Below the pieces are notes generated by a model. That model searched no databases and was not told the origin of the DNA. It saw only the letters and a list, made by a program, of their open reading frames with translations. A stretch of 64,000 nt of DNA, from contig OZ242002.1 of NCBI GenBank assembly GCA_965204665.1, forward strand, positions 248,001-312,000. The letters run 5' to 3'. Shown here piece by piece: positions 35,598-44,598 of the stretch (position 1 is the first letter of the stretch; each line of letters opens with the position of its first letter). Both the position numbers and the translations under genes were made by a program. The stretch is from Nemesobacter sp965204665. Its GTDB lineage: Bacteria > Desulfobacterota_D > UBA1144 > Nemesobacterales > Nemesobacteraceae.

Positions 35598-36846
35598 CAA
35601 CAAAACAAACGGCCAGGCGAAAAAGTATTTGCCGCCTATCGTAGGTCTCGACATAGGAACAACCAAAGTCTGCGCGGTTGTCGGAGAACCAACTCTCGGC
35701 GGAAGCATAAAGATAGTCGGGTTCGGCAACCATCCCTCGCACGGACTGAAAAGAGGAGTGGTGGTCAACATAGAGAAAACTGTGGAGTCGATACAACATG
35801 CGGTTGAAAAAGCTGAACGTATGTCAGGACATGAGATAAAGAAAGTGACGGTTGGAATAGCCGGCGGGCATATAAAGGGGATGAGCGGACACGGCATGGT
35901 GACTCTCAGAGATAAGGAAGTAACCCCTAAGGACATCGAACGAGTTATTGAATCGGCAAACGCTCTCCTCATCCCTGCTGAAAGGGAGATTATTCACGCC
36001 ATCGCACAGGACTATACGGTCGACAGGGAAAGCGGCATAAGCGACCCGATGGGAATGCACGGACTGAAACTCGAGGCCAATGTCCATATAGTCACCGGGG
36101 ACGTGACTGCGGCACGCAACATAATAAAGTGCGTAGAGATGTGCGGAATGACCTCACTGGACATGGTGCTTGAACAGGTTGCGTCAAGCGAGGCTGTGTT
36201 GACCGAGGATGAAAAAGAAATCGGAGTCGCCATGATAGACTTCGGAGGGGGCACCTGCGATATAGCTGTCTTCATAAACGGAAGCATACAATACACTGAA
36301 AGCATCACATTGGGTGGAGACCATGTCGACAGAGATATAGCATTCGGCCTATCTGTGCCGCTTCCCGAGGCGAGAAGGCTCAAGGAAGCCTACGGTCTTG
36401 CGCTGGCGGATGAAAGCGTAATGCTGAGTGATGAAAGAATAAAGATTGAGACCGCCGCTTCGGGACGCAAACCGAAGCATGTGCTGAAAAGAGATCTTAC
36501 AAAAATAATTGAACTCAGAATAGAAGAGATCCTTATGCTGATAAGGAAGGAATTTGCGCAAAAGGGGTTCGATGCCTTGCTTCCGGCCGGAACTGTGATC
36601 ACCGGAGGAGGAAGTAAAATCAGACAGATGGCCCCCCTTGCGGAACATGTGCTTGAAATGCCGGTCCGCATAGGCATTCCTCGCGGGGTTTCCGGTGCGG
36701 ACATCACCAACGATCCGGCATACGCAACCGGCATGGGATTGATCAAGTACTCAAACCGCAACTCAGGCGCAAACCCATCCGCGGAGATCCTTAAAGAGAA
36801 AAATGTTTTTATAAAAATGAAAAGCTGGTTAAACGAGTTTTTTTAA
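35587..36846 (+). CDS. ftsA: Cell division ATPase FtsA
   Basis: 419 aa actin-like protein that tethers FtsZ to the membrane. Phosphate 1 motif VGLDIGTTKVCAVVG, the SHS2-type insert, phosphate 2 MIDFGGGTCDIAVF and adenosine motif VITGGGSKI. The C-terminal amphipathic helix FIKMKSWLNEFF is the membrane-targeting sequence. Overlaps ftsQ by 11 bp. Confidence 0.95.
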   Translation: MTRNNKTNGQAKKYLPPIVGLDIGTTKVCAVVGEPTLGGSIKIVGFGNHPSHGLKRGVVVNIEKTVESIQHAVEKAERMSGHEIKKVTVGIAGGHIKGMSGHGMVTLRDKEVTPKDIERVIESANALLIPAEREIIHAIAQDYTVDRESGISDPMGMHGLKLEANVHIVTGDVTAARNIIKCVEMCGMTSLDMVLEQVASSEAVLTEDEKEIGVAMIDFGGGTCDIAVFINGSIQYTESITLGGDHVDRDIAFGLSVPLPEARRLKEAYGLALADESVMLSDERIKIETAASGRKPKHVLKRDLTKIIELRIEEILMLIRKEFAQKGFDALLPAGTVITGGGSKIRQMAPLAEHVLEMPVRIGIPRGVSGADITNDPAYATGMGLIKYSNRNSGANPSAEILKEKNVFIKMKSWLNEFF

Positions 36847-36873
36847 GGAAAAAACACCTAAGGAGGTAGGAAC

Positions 36874-37950
36874 ATGACTATTTTTCAGGTTGAAGAAGCC
36901 AGGAAGAACTTCGGGAAGGCGAGAATCAAGGTTATAGGCACAGGTGGCGCCGGAGGAAACGCCATAAACACCATGATAGAGAAAGGGCTGGGTGAAGTGG
37001 AGTTCGTGGCCGTAAACACGGATGCTCAAGATCTTGACAAATCTCTTGCGTCGACAAAGATCCAGATAGGCGAGTCCTCGACGAGAGGTCTGGGCTCGGG
37101 AGGAAATCCGCAGACGGCCAAGGAAGCGGCCACCGAGGATAGGGAAGTTATAAGCGACCTTGTCTCAGATGCCGACATGGTATTTATAACTGCGGGTATG
37201 GGAGGAGGTACGGGTACGGGTGCATCTCCCGTAATCGCTCAGATATGCAAGGAGCAGGAAATTCTCACCGTGGCTATAGTAACCAAGCCATTCGGGTTCG
37301 AGGGGAAGACAAGGGTGGAAAACGCAAATCACGGAGTTGAGGAACTCAACAAATACGCTGATACCCTGATCGTTATACCGAACGAAAAACTGGCTGCCAT
37401 ACACAAAGTAAGCATACTTGAGGCTTTTCAGAATGCCGATGAGGTGCTCTATCAAGCCGTAAAGGGAATTTCGGATATCGTTACCGGCATAGGTTATATA
37501 AATGTCGACTTCGCCGACGTAAGAAGCATAATGTCGAACCACAGCGGCAAAGCGCTTATGAGTTCGGGTTTCGCTCAAGGCGCTAACCGGGCGACGCAGG
37601 CGGCGCAGATGGCGATAACGAGTCCGCTTCTCGAAGATGTTTCAATAGCCGGAGCTAAAGGAATCCTGATGAACGTGACAGCCTCTGCGGACTTCGGCAT
37701 TGAAGAACTCAATGATGCCTGCACTCATATAAGAGAAAGGGCGAATGGAGATGTAGACCTTATCTTCGGTTTAGTTTTCGACGAAAAAGCCAAGGACTCC
37801 GTAAAAATAACGGTAGTGGCGACCGGAATAGAAAACAGTATACAGAAAAAGGCGGAGTCCATAATCTCGGAAACTCCGTATACGCCGGAGCGAGAAGAGG
37901 ATCTTGATATTCCTACTTTTGTAAGAAAACGGGAAATCATGGCGCGCTGA
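36874..37950 (+). CDS. ftsZ: Cell division GTPase FtsZ
   Basis: 358 aa tubulin homologue forming the Z ring. GTGGAGGNAIN, the tubulin signature GGGTGTGASPVIA (about 110), TRVENA-type KTRVENA, and NVDFADV in the T7 loop. The C-terminal conserved peptide DIPTFVRKRE, which binds FtsA, is intact after a very short linker. It has the strongest ribosome site of the cluster (AAGGAGGT), fitting its high expression. Its stop is 4 bp from the rsfS stop. Confidence 0.97.
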   Translation: MTIFQVEEARKNFGKARIKVIGTGGAGGNAINTMIEKGLGEVEFVAVNTDAQDLDKSLASTKIQIGESSTRGLGSGGNPQTAKEAATEDREVISDLVSDADMVFITAGMGGGTGTGASPVIAQICKEQEILTVAIVTKPFGFEGKTRVENANHGVEELNKYADTLIVIPNEKLAAIHKVSILEAFQNADEVLYQAVKGISDIVTGIGYINVDFADVRSIMSNHSGKALMSSGFAQGANRATQAAQMAITSPLLEDVSIAGAKGILMNVTASADFGIEELNDACTHIRERANGDVDLIFGLVFDEKAKDSVKITVVATGIENSIQKKAESIISETPYTPEREEDLDIPTFVRKREIMAR

Positions 37951-37954
37951 GGAT

Positions 37955-38326
37955 TCAGACTACTTCGGACCTGCCCTCTTCGACAAACGGCAGGTCCACC
38001 CTCGGAACATCGATCCACAATCCTTCTATGTCGTAGAACTCCCGAGAAGACCTGTGGAAAACATGCATGACTACATTCACCAGATCAAGCAGTACCCATC
38101 TGCCCTCTGAAAGACCTTCGGTCGAGAACAACGGAACTTGCAGTTTTTTGAGTTCTTTCTTTGTAAACTCGACTATTGTCCGCACTCCCCTGTCCGAGTT
38201 CGCGCTGCACACCACAAAATAATCGGCCACATCGCTCTTCCCGCCAACCTCAATGACCACCGGGCGTTCGGCTTTTTTCTCCCAGGCAAGCCGCGCCACA
38301 AGCAATGCTTTTTCTTTAGACTCTAT
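37955..38326 (-). CDS. rsfS: Ribosome silencing factor RsfS, possible AUA start
   Basis: ADYFVVCSANSDRGVRTIVEF, EGLSEGRWVLLDLVNVVMHVF and REFYDIEGLWIDVP define RsfS, which binds L14 and blocks 50S joining in starvation. The first standard start is a TTG at 38305, but the family N-terminus (ESKEKALLVARLAWEKKAE) extends seven codons upstream to an ATA at 38324-38326. An AGGAG lies 8 nt before that ATA. Either AUA initiates here (rare) or a base differs from the true sequence. Directly downstream of nadD, a usual pairing. Confidence 0.88.
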   Translation of the reverse strand: MESKEKALLVARLAWEKKAERPVVIEVGGKSDVADYFVVCSANSDRGVRTIVEFTKKELKKLQVPLFSTEGLSEGRWVLLDLVNVVMHVFHRSSREFYDIEGLWIDVPRVDLPFVEEGRSEVV

Positions 38327-38337
38327 AGTCGCTTCTC

Positions 38338-38985
38338 CTAATGATAAAGATCATTTTGCTCTATATACTCCAGAACTTCCGGCAAAACCAAATACTTTAC
38401 AGAACTCCCCTTCAGCGCAAGTTCTCTTATCTCGGACGAGGACACTCTCATGCCGGATGTGTCCATAAAAAACAGCCGATTAAGGTACGGATGATCAAAA
38501 ACATTCATGCCCTCCTCGCCGTAAGAATATCGGAAGCCACCACCTAGGGCAAACGATATCCGGTCCGGAGACGGCAAGGTAAATCCCGGACGACGTATAA
38601 CGACAAAACTCGCATATCTTAAAAGTTCGTCACGGTCCTTCCATTTATTTATTGAAGCGAAAATTTCAGAACCTACTATGAAGTAGTACTCCGTTGACGG
38701 GTTGTTTTTCTTAAACCACCTCAGCGTGTCGATGGTGTAGGACGGCGGATCCCTGCGAAGTTCAATGTCGCAAACAGAAAAATGCCGGTTGTCCCTTACC
38801 GATATTCTGAGCATGTTCAGTCTGTGGCGGGAGTCCGCAGGGGATGTAGAACTTTTGTGAGGAGAAACCCTGTTTGGAATAAAGATCACTTCAGCAATCC
38901 TAAGCCTTTCCCTTATTTCCTCCGCAACTCTGAGATGACCTATGTGCACAGGATCAAAGGAACCTCCTATAAGCCCTACCTTCAT
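38338..38985 (-). CDS. nadD: Nicotinate-nucleotide adenylyltransferase
   Basis: 215 aa. GLIGGSFDPVHIGHLRVAEE holds the nucleotidyltransferase (T/H)xGH motif. VSSSEIRE near the C-terminus is the ISSTxIR-type motif. YYFIVGSEIF is the NadD substrate segment. It makes nicotinic acid adenine dinucleotide for NAD synthesis. ATGA overlap with ribD. Confidence 0.93.
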   Translation of the reverse strand: MKVGLIGGSFDPVHIGHLRVAEEIRERLRIAEVIFIPNRVSPHKSSTSPADSRHRLNMLRISVRDNRHFSVCDIELRRDPPSYTIDTLRWFKKNNPSTEYYFIVGSEIFASINKWKDRDELLRYASFVVIRRPGFTLPSPDRISFALGGGFRYSYGEEGMNVFDHPYLNRLFFMDTSGMRVSSSEIRELALKGSSVKYLVLPEVLEYIEQNDLYH

Positions 38986-40088
38986 AGATATCCCTCCACC
39001 ATTATCTCCTCGCCGAATCTTCTTATCCTCATGTCGGAAAGCCTCAAAGCGTCCTGTATTGATTCCCTGCCCAAGCCTCCGATCATGCTAACTCCCTCAC
39101 CTCCGATTATCTTCGGAGAGTAAAAGAACACCACCTTGTCCACAAGCCCCTGCCGGAGAAAACACGCGCTTATCTTGCTCCCGCCTTCCACCAGTACTCC
39201 AGATATCCCCATGGACCCTAGTCTCTGAAGAAGAACTTCGGCAGACACGCCGCCCCGCGCGTCTAAGGGGAGCCTCAGAATCTCGGCGCCCGAGTTGCGC
39301 AGTTCTTTTTCCCTCGCATATGATGCTCCTTCTCCCGTAGCTATTATCGATCTGGGATGGGTACGGAAAATCCTTGCCTCAGCGGAGATACGAAGGTCCG
39401 AGTCCATTATTACGGGAACAGGTTGGCAGTTTTCGGCCCCGACTCCGCGAGCATCAAGTCCGGGGTCATCCGCAAGCACGGTGTTTATACCCACCAGAAC
39501 CGCATCCGCGTTTTTCCTGAGCCTGTGAGCATATCTTCTCTGTCTCTCACTTCCTATCCATTTGGACTCACCTGTCCGAGACGCTATCTTTCCGTCGAAA
39601 GTCGCGGCACACTTAAGAACGACAAACGGTAGTCCCGTGGTTATGCGCTTGTTGAAAAACTCGTTTATTTCCGCACATCGCTTTCCGAGAACCCCGGTCC
39701 TTACACTTATACCGTTTCGGCAGAGCATATCAATGCCCTTGCCGCTCACCGCAGGATTGGGATCAATCGCACCCACTATGACTTCCGATATATCTGCGGA
39801 TATTATCGCGTCTGTGCACGGAGGGGTCAGTTTCTCTTTATGGCAGCAGGGCTCAAGAGTTACATAAAGCGAGGCCCCTTTCAGGGAATTTCCTTTTCTG
39901 TTGGCATCGGAGAACGCATCTATTTCAGCATGGGGCAATCCCGCTTTTTTGTGGTAGCCACGCCCTATTATGCGTCCCTGCTTCGCGCATACGGCCCCGA
40001 CCATCGGGTTCGGGCTCGTATGTCCTTGGCCCTTAAGAGCGAGTTTCAGGGCCTCTTTCATTAAATACGTGTCGTCTACAGAAGACAT
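38982..40088 (-). CDS. ribD: Bifunctional riboflavin deaminase/reductase RibD
   Basis: About 368 aa. N-terminal zinc deaminase with HAEIDAF and PCCHKEKLTPPC. C-terminal reductase domain with KCAATFDGKIASRTGESKWI and LVEGGSKI. It catalyses the second and third steps of riboflavin synthesis. The ATG at 40088 is preferred; a GTG at 40094 is in frame. It sits directly after ftsY. Confidence 0.93.
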   Translation of the reverse strand: MSSVDDTYLMKEALKLALKGQGHTSPNPMVGAVCAKQGRIIGRGYHKKAGLPHAEIDAFSDANRKGNSLKGASLYVTLEPCCHKEKLTPPCTDAIISADISEVIVGAIDPNPAVSGKGIDMLCRNGISVRTGVLGKRCAEINEFFNKRITTGLPFVVLKCAATFDGKIASRTGESKWIGSERQRRYAHRLRKNADAVLVGINTVLADDPGLDARGVGAENCQPVPVIMDSDLRISAEARIFRTHPRSIIATGEGASYAREKELRNSGAEILRLPLDARGGVSAEVLLQRLGSMGISGVLVEGGSKISACFLRQGLVDKVVFFYSPKIIGGEGVSMIGGLGRESIQDALRLSDMRIRRFGEEIMVEGYL

Positions 40089-40094
40089 AACCAC

Positions 40095-41429
40095 CTAATG
40101 AAGCGTCTCTTCCCCCGATGAGAAAAGCGCCTTTGCAAACTGCTCGGCGTCAAATTCACGCAAGTCGGAAAGACCTTCTCCAACTCCTATATATTTGACC
40201 GGAATGCCCAGACGGTCTGCAATCGCCACCACTATCCCTCCCTTCGCGGTTCCGTCGAGTTTGGTCAGCACTATACCTGTAACCTCGATCGCCTCACTGA
40301 AAACTCTAGCCTGTTCCACGGCATTTTGCCCCGTAGTTGCGTCAACTACCAAGAGAACTTCATGAGGAGCGTCTTGAAGCGCACGGGACACCACTCTTTT
40401 TACTTTCTTCAGTTCTTCCATAAGCCCCGTGTTTGTTTGAACGCGGCCGGCGGTATCTATTATGAGCAGATCAAGCCCGCGTGAAACACTGGCGTTAACC
40501 GCGTCATAAGCCACTGAAGAAGGGTCGGCGCCCATCTGCCCGCGAAGAAACTCACTCCCTACCCGCTCGGCCCAGACGCCCAACTGCTCTACTGCAGCCG
40601 CCCTGAAAGTATCGGCCGCGGCGACCATCACCTTCTTCCCTTCCTGAGTAAACCTGTTTGCGATTTTTCCTATGGAAGTGGTTTTTCCCACACCGTTCAC
40701 TCCCGCGACCATAAATACCGTTGGGTTGCCGGAAAGTTCCGTAACCGGGCTTTCCGCCCTTCTTAAAATGCCGAGAATTTCCTTTTCCAAAACAGCTTTT
40801 ATTTCCTCCATATCTCCACTTCTGTCAAAACTTACAGATGATGACACATTCTCCCTTAGTTTGGCGGTGGTACTCACCCCTATATCAGACATCACAAGAA
40901 TTTCTTCAAACTCATCCCACGTATCATCGTCAATCCGCCCGGAGGAAAAAACAGTTTCAAGGTTCTTCAAAATGGATCTGCGGGTTTTCCCGAGGCCGTG
41001 GCTCAACCTTGAAAAGAAATCCTTTTCAGGCTCCTGCGGCTGAGTCTCAGGCTTAATAACGAGTGGGGGCTCCTGCTCCTGCGCAGAAGGGGAAACAGGT
41101 TCAGTCTCGACAGTCTTTGAAAGCGGTTCTGCAACTTCTTTTCTTTCAGTAACCGCAGACTCGAAAGAAACAACCTCGGAAACCTCCGATTTTTTAGGAC
41201 TAGGAGGCGGCTCCAGATGCTCTACTTCGGATGGCTTCGGAGCAACAGCGTCGGGACAAGATCCAACCTGATCTTTTTCCAGACTAGTTTCATCATCCGG
41301 AGATTTTTCGTCTTTAAGAAAGAAATAGACGATGAAAAACGCAATCACAGCCACGGCAGACGCAACAGCAAGCGCTATGGGGTCCGTATCACTGTATAGA
41401 GCCTTGAGCCGGATAATCAGTTCGGTCAT
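40095..41429 (-). CDS. ftsY: Signal recognition particle receptor FtsY
   Basis: 444 aa. Residues 20-40 form a hydrophobic segment, followed by an acidic, Pro/Glu-rich linker (about 45-135) and then the NG domain: GVNGVGKTTSIGKIAN, DTFRAAAVEQL, DTAGRVQTN and TKLDGTAKGG. An N-terminal membrane segment is present in some lineages only. It receives ribosome-SRP complexes; its partner Ffh is at 58.5-59.8 kb. Confidence 0.94.
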   Translation of the reverse strand: MTELIIRLKALYSDTDPIALAVASAVAVIAFFIVYFFLKDEKSPDDETSLEKDQVGSCPDAVAPKPSEVEHLEPPPSPKKSEVSEVVSFESAVTERKEVAEPLSKTVETEPVSPSAQEQEPPLVIKPETQPQEPEKDFFSRLSHGLGKTRRSILKNLETVFSSGRIDDDTWDEFEEILVMSDIGVSTTAKLRENVSSSVSFDRSGDMEEIKAVLEKEILGILRRAESPVTELSGNPTVFMVAGVNGVGKTTSIGKIANRFTQEGKKVMVAAADTFRAAAVEQLGVWAERVGSEFLRGQMGADPSSVAYDAVNASVSRGLDLLIIDTAGRVQTNTGLMEELKKVKRVVSRALQDAPHEVLLVVDATTGQNAVEQARVFSEAIEVTGIVLTKLDGTAKGGIVVAIADRLGIPVKYIGVGEGLSDLREFDAEQFAKALFSSGEETLH

Positions 41430-41432
41430 TTT

Positions 41433-42164
41433 CTAGATTCGGCAACCGCTTGAAAACAACTTTTTACCCGTAAAGAAAGGTCCCAGACTTTCGAGGTGCA
41501 GTGAAGTCTGCTTGGTTTTCCTCATTCTTTCCACGAGGGCCGAGAGAGGATAGAGATCTCTGCCGAGAATCCCGATCACAAAGTCATTGTCGTTTTTATC
41601 AAGACCGTGGCTTGCCAGACGAATGTCCTTCGCATAACCGGCGTCTCCGAACTGAAAACCGATCTTGCCGTGCTCGGCGAGAACAGTCCTCTGTTCTTCG
41701 CTTGACAAGGTTTCAAAATTCTTAGCTCTTCTGAGAGGGTACCAAATAGCCCATGCAAGCTCGGGGTCAAGAATTTTACGCATGGGGATGTGGATCAGCG
41801 TCTCTTCCAAGTTCTTTTCATAACCAATTGAATATGTTCTACCCATCATCGTATATTCAGGCTTGGTCCGCAAACGAGAGAAAATGGAAGAACTGAGAAA
41901 TTTCCTCGCCTCGACAACAAAAAAACCCGGGTCCTCGCTCATCATCACTAGCCCCAGCCCCGCGTAATCGTTTGCATCCAAGTAAAGAGACGACTGTATG
42001 CGGGAATCTCTAAGTTCGTTTATTAGTCGGGACTCAAGCGAAGAATCAAGTCCTTGGAATGCGAGAAACTGGATGAAAAGCCTCCTGTCCAGAGCGACTG
42101 ACTGTCCGTCACCGTCGGTCCCCTTCTCGCGCAGGTCAAGTTGACTGTTTCCGTTATTACTCAT
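41433..42164 (-). CDS. Chlorite dismutase-family heme protein (HemQ/Cld-like)
   Basis: 243 aa, no signal peptide. The C-terminal half matches the Cld/ChdC fold: AWAIWYPLRRAKNFETLSSEEQRTVLAEHGKIG, where EHG supplies the proximal heme His, then SHGLDKNDNDFVIGILGRDLYPLSALVERMR and the GPFFTGK end. The family includes chlorite dismutases and coproheme decarboxylase (HemQ). Length and soluble form fit a HemQ-like protein better, but the catalytic residue was not verified. It precedes ftsY by 3 bp. The 42165-42383 gap holds no gene. Confidence 0.7.
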   Translation of the reverse strand: MSNNGNSQLDLREKGTDGDGQSVALDRRLFIQFLAFQGLDSSLESRLINELRDSRIQSSLYLDANDYAGLGLVMMSEDPGFFVVEARKFLSSSIFSRLRTKPEYTMMGRTYSIGYEKNLEETLIHIPMRKILDPELAWAIWYPLRRAKNFETLSSEEQRTVLAEHGKIGFQFGDAGYAKDIRLASHGLDKNDNDFVIGILGRDLYPLSALVERMRKTKQTSLHLESLGPFFTGKKLFSSGCRI

Positions 42165-42383
42165 ATCGCATCAAAAACCCGCCGGTAAGTATCTACAATT
42201 TGGAAGTCTAACTCAATTTTGCCGTGAAAACTGCGGGTGGAGGACCTGACCCACTGAATCATCACACCTTTATCGGAATTTTTCAAACTGCCTTTTTTGA
42301 TATTTTACAGGGAGAGGGAGGAACACGACAAAAAATGAAAATCACACGAGACTTGTAAATATGGAATGGTATCCTGGGAACCT

Positions 42384-43697
42384 CTACTGGTGCATCATGT
42401 TCAGAAATTCCGAGTTGCTTTTGGTTCCTCGAAGTTTGTCCAGCAGGAATTCCATAGCATCCGTGGTGTTCATAGGATTTAGTATTTTCCGAAGAAGCCA
42501 GATGCGGTTAAGTTCCGATTCATCCACAAGAAGTTCTTCTTTTCTGGTTCCTGATTTCTGAAGATCTATTGCAGGAAACACCCTTTTTTCCGCAAGGCGT
42601 CTGTCAAGGTAGACCTCCATGTTCCCGGTGCCCTTGAATTCCTCGAAAATGACCTCATCCATACGGCTCCCCGTATCTATAAGCGCCGTGGCTATTATGG
42701 TAAGGCTACCCCCTTCCTCGGTATTTCTCGCAGCTCCGAAAAACCTTTTAGGTCTCTGAAGAGCATTCGCTTCTATACCGCCTGAAAGCACCTTTCCACT
42801 CGCTGGAGTCACTGTGTTACTCGCCCTTGCAAGTCTGGTAAGACTATCAAGTAGTATCACAACATCTTTTCCATGCTCAACATACCTTTTCGCTTTCTCA
42901 ATCACCATGTCAGCAACCTGTATATGGCGCTGGGCCGGCTCATCGAAAGTAGAACTCACCACTTCCCCATTGACTGACCTCTGCATATCTGTAACTTCTT
43001 CGGGACGCTCATCTATGAGTAACACGAAAAGTTCGACTTCCGGATGGTTCTCCGTTATAGCGTTGGCTATTTTCTGAATAATTATAGTTTTCCCTGTTCG
43101 CGGCGGCGCGACTATAACCGCTCTCTGCCCTTTTCCAACAGGCACAAAAAGATTCATCACCCTTGAACAAAACTCGTCTTTTTTATGTTCAAGATTTATC
43201 TTTTCATCTGGATGCAGCGGAACGAGACTCTCAAACGGTGTTCTCTGTCTGCATATCTCGGGGGAGTCGAAGTTGGCCCTTTCTATCTTGAGAAGGGCCA
43301 AGTTCTTCTCCCCTTCTCTTGGAAGCCTCACAAGTCCTTTTATCGTATCGCCGGTCTTTAGGCTGAAGGATTTTATCTGGGATTTTGATACGTAAATATC
43401 GTCTGGACTGGGAAGATAACTGTACTTGGGTGACCTCAAAAAACCGTACCCCTCAGTCAGAATTTCAAGCACGCCTTCGGCCACTATGGAACCGTGCTTT
43501 TCGCTCTGCACCTTGAGCAGGGAGTAGATCAGGTCCTGTTTGGCCATCCTGGTAGCATCTTCAATACCAGCCTTCTTGCTCAATTCCATAAGATCTGAAG
43601 GCTTTTTCGCTCTGAGGTCATTTAAGTAAAGCAATTTGCCGTTTCCTTCTCTTTTCCTGGAAACTTCAGAACTAGCCATTTTGGAAACTTTTGCCAT
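42384..43697 (-). CDS. rho: Transcription termination factor Rho
   Basis: 437 aa hexameric RNA-dependent ATPase. N-terminal RNA-binding domain with GVLEILTEGYGFLRSPKYSY (OB-fold cold-shock part). Walker A VAPPRTGKTIIIQKIA, Q-loop/Walker B VVILLDSLTRLARASN, and R-loop region SGGIEANALQRPKRFFGAARN. Standard start and length. Behind its own promoter at 43823-43849. Confidence 0.96.
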   Translation of the reverse strand: MAKVSKMASSEVSRKREGNGKLLYLNDLRAKKPSDLMELSKKAGIEDATRMAKQDLIYSLLKVQSEKHGSIVAEGVLEILTEGYGFLRSPKYSYLPSPDDIYVSKSQIKSFSLKTGDTIKGLVRLPREGEKNLALLKIERANFDSPEICRQRTPFESLVPLHPDEKINLEHKKDEFCSRVMNLFVPVGKGQRAVIVAPPRTGKTIIIQKIANAITENHPEVELFVLLIDERPEEVTDMQRSVNGEVVSSTFDEPAQRHIQVADMVIEKAKRYVEHGKDVVILLDSLTRLARASNTVTPASGKVLSGGIEANALQRPKRFFGAARNTEEGGSLTIIATALIDTGSRMDEVIFEEFKGTGNMEVYLDRRLAEKRVFPAIDLQKSGTRKEELLVDESELNRIWLLRKILNPMNTTDAMEFLLDKLRGTKSNSEFLNMMHQ

Positions 43698-43822
43698 GTG
43701 GTTAAAGTCCTTGAACCAAACAGTTCAAAAAATCAAATTGAAATCTTTTCGGAGTGTCAGGATCGCAAAAATCTGGATGCGCAAAGAGTTTAAGAACAAA
43801 AACCCCTAGCCCGCTACTTTAC

Positions 43823-43849
43823 ATTATAACCAAAGCAATGGACTGTCAA
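43823..43849 (-). promoter_or_regulatory. Sigma-70-type promoter of rho
   Basis: On the minus strand TTGACA (43844-43849), 15-nt spacer, TATAAT (43823-43828), about 125 nt upstream of the rho ATG. Both hexamers are perfect consensus; the spacing is two shorter than optimal, which may temper strength. The long leader could hold the attenuation region often used for Rho autoregulation. Confidence 0.6.
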
Positions 43850-44209
43850 CCCCAGAGAACCTGTCGGATATTGATAATGCACAACACATCCACTCTACCA
43901 GTATCTTTCCCCATCGCTATTCGGCGGTAAGGGCAAACTACCGCCCGAATCTTTAATATCACCCCTTAGACAATATACCAATGAAAAGTAATGTCAAGAA
44001 CTCGAGCTGATATGCTCTGGAGCGGGCCGGCTTGACCGCCGAAATCGCGTAGGTTTTTCCGTTGCCGAGTGCAGATGTTGGGAGTGTACGCAGACGCTGC
44101 GCCTTTCCAGTAGACATAGGTTATTCGCCCACCACTCACAACTGAATTTTCCAAGGGGGAGGGTGGGGCTTCGAGTCGACCCTGAACGGTTTACAACGCG
44201 TTCCTGACA

Positions 44210-44375
44210 GTTATCTGAGACGACCGGAGTCCGAGTCGGTCGCATTGCGACCCGGACAACTCGCCACCGGTCTGCATGTGCATGGACGGCCGGTGCGACT
44301 AGCGGAAAATACCCGGTAAGCCGTCGCTGGGGAAACATCCGCTTGGACAGAGCACTCCGGTTTTCTGCCGAGTCT
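44210..44375 (-). pseudogene. Highly decayed DruA/DUF4338-like remnant
   Basis: On the minus strand, NRSALSKRMFPQRR aligns with NRTALSKEFCRRIV of the remnant at 16187-16447, and the DNA is similar (CTTGGACAGAGCA shared). Frameshifts and stops follow. It lies upstream of the broken collagen/RTX copy just as the better-preserved remnant lies upstream of copy 2, so both units share ancestry. The GC-rich flank (43990-44200) has no gene. Confidence 0.45.
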
Positions 44376-44492
44376 CCCTGCCCCGAGCCCGAAACACGGT
44401 CCGAACACCCCGAAACCGCCTCCGACCGACAGCTGCAGAGATTCGTCACTACACATTGAATGTTTCCGACAGACAGGCCGAATCATCATGAC

Positions 44493-44517
44493 TTGACTTG
44501 GTATGAGGGGGTAGAAT
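44493..44517 (+). promoter_or_regulatory. Poly-G spacer promoter of collagen/RTX copy 3, contracted
   Basis: TTGACT (44493-44498), TGGTATGA, five G (44507-44511), TAGAAT (44512-44517). The spacer is only 13 nt, too short for good sigma-70 recognition. The gene behind it is broken, so the promoter is probably silent. Confidence 0.65.
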
Positions 44518-44598
44518 TGGGAAAATGAGGACAGAGTTTGACGACTGGATTTCGTCGAACGACCTGTCCTTGTGAATATTCTGTATGGGAGGTCTGTT

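Noticed and set aside
44180..44206. CTGAACGGTTTACAA as a possible further IS66-like end
   Set aside because: It needs an inserted base to match, faces away from copy 3, and has no duplication partner.
43994..44449. 151-aa frame on the minus strand as an intact gene
   Set aside because: Only a short NRSALSK segment is family-like. The rest is out of frame, so it is listed as a decayed remnant instead.
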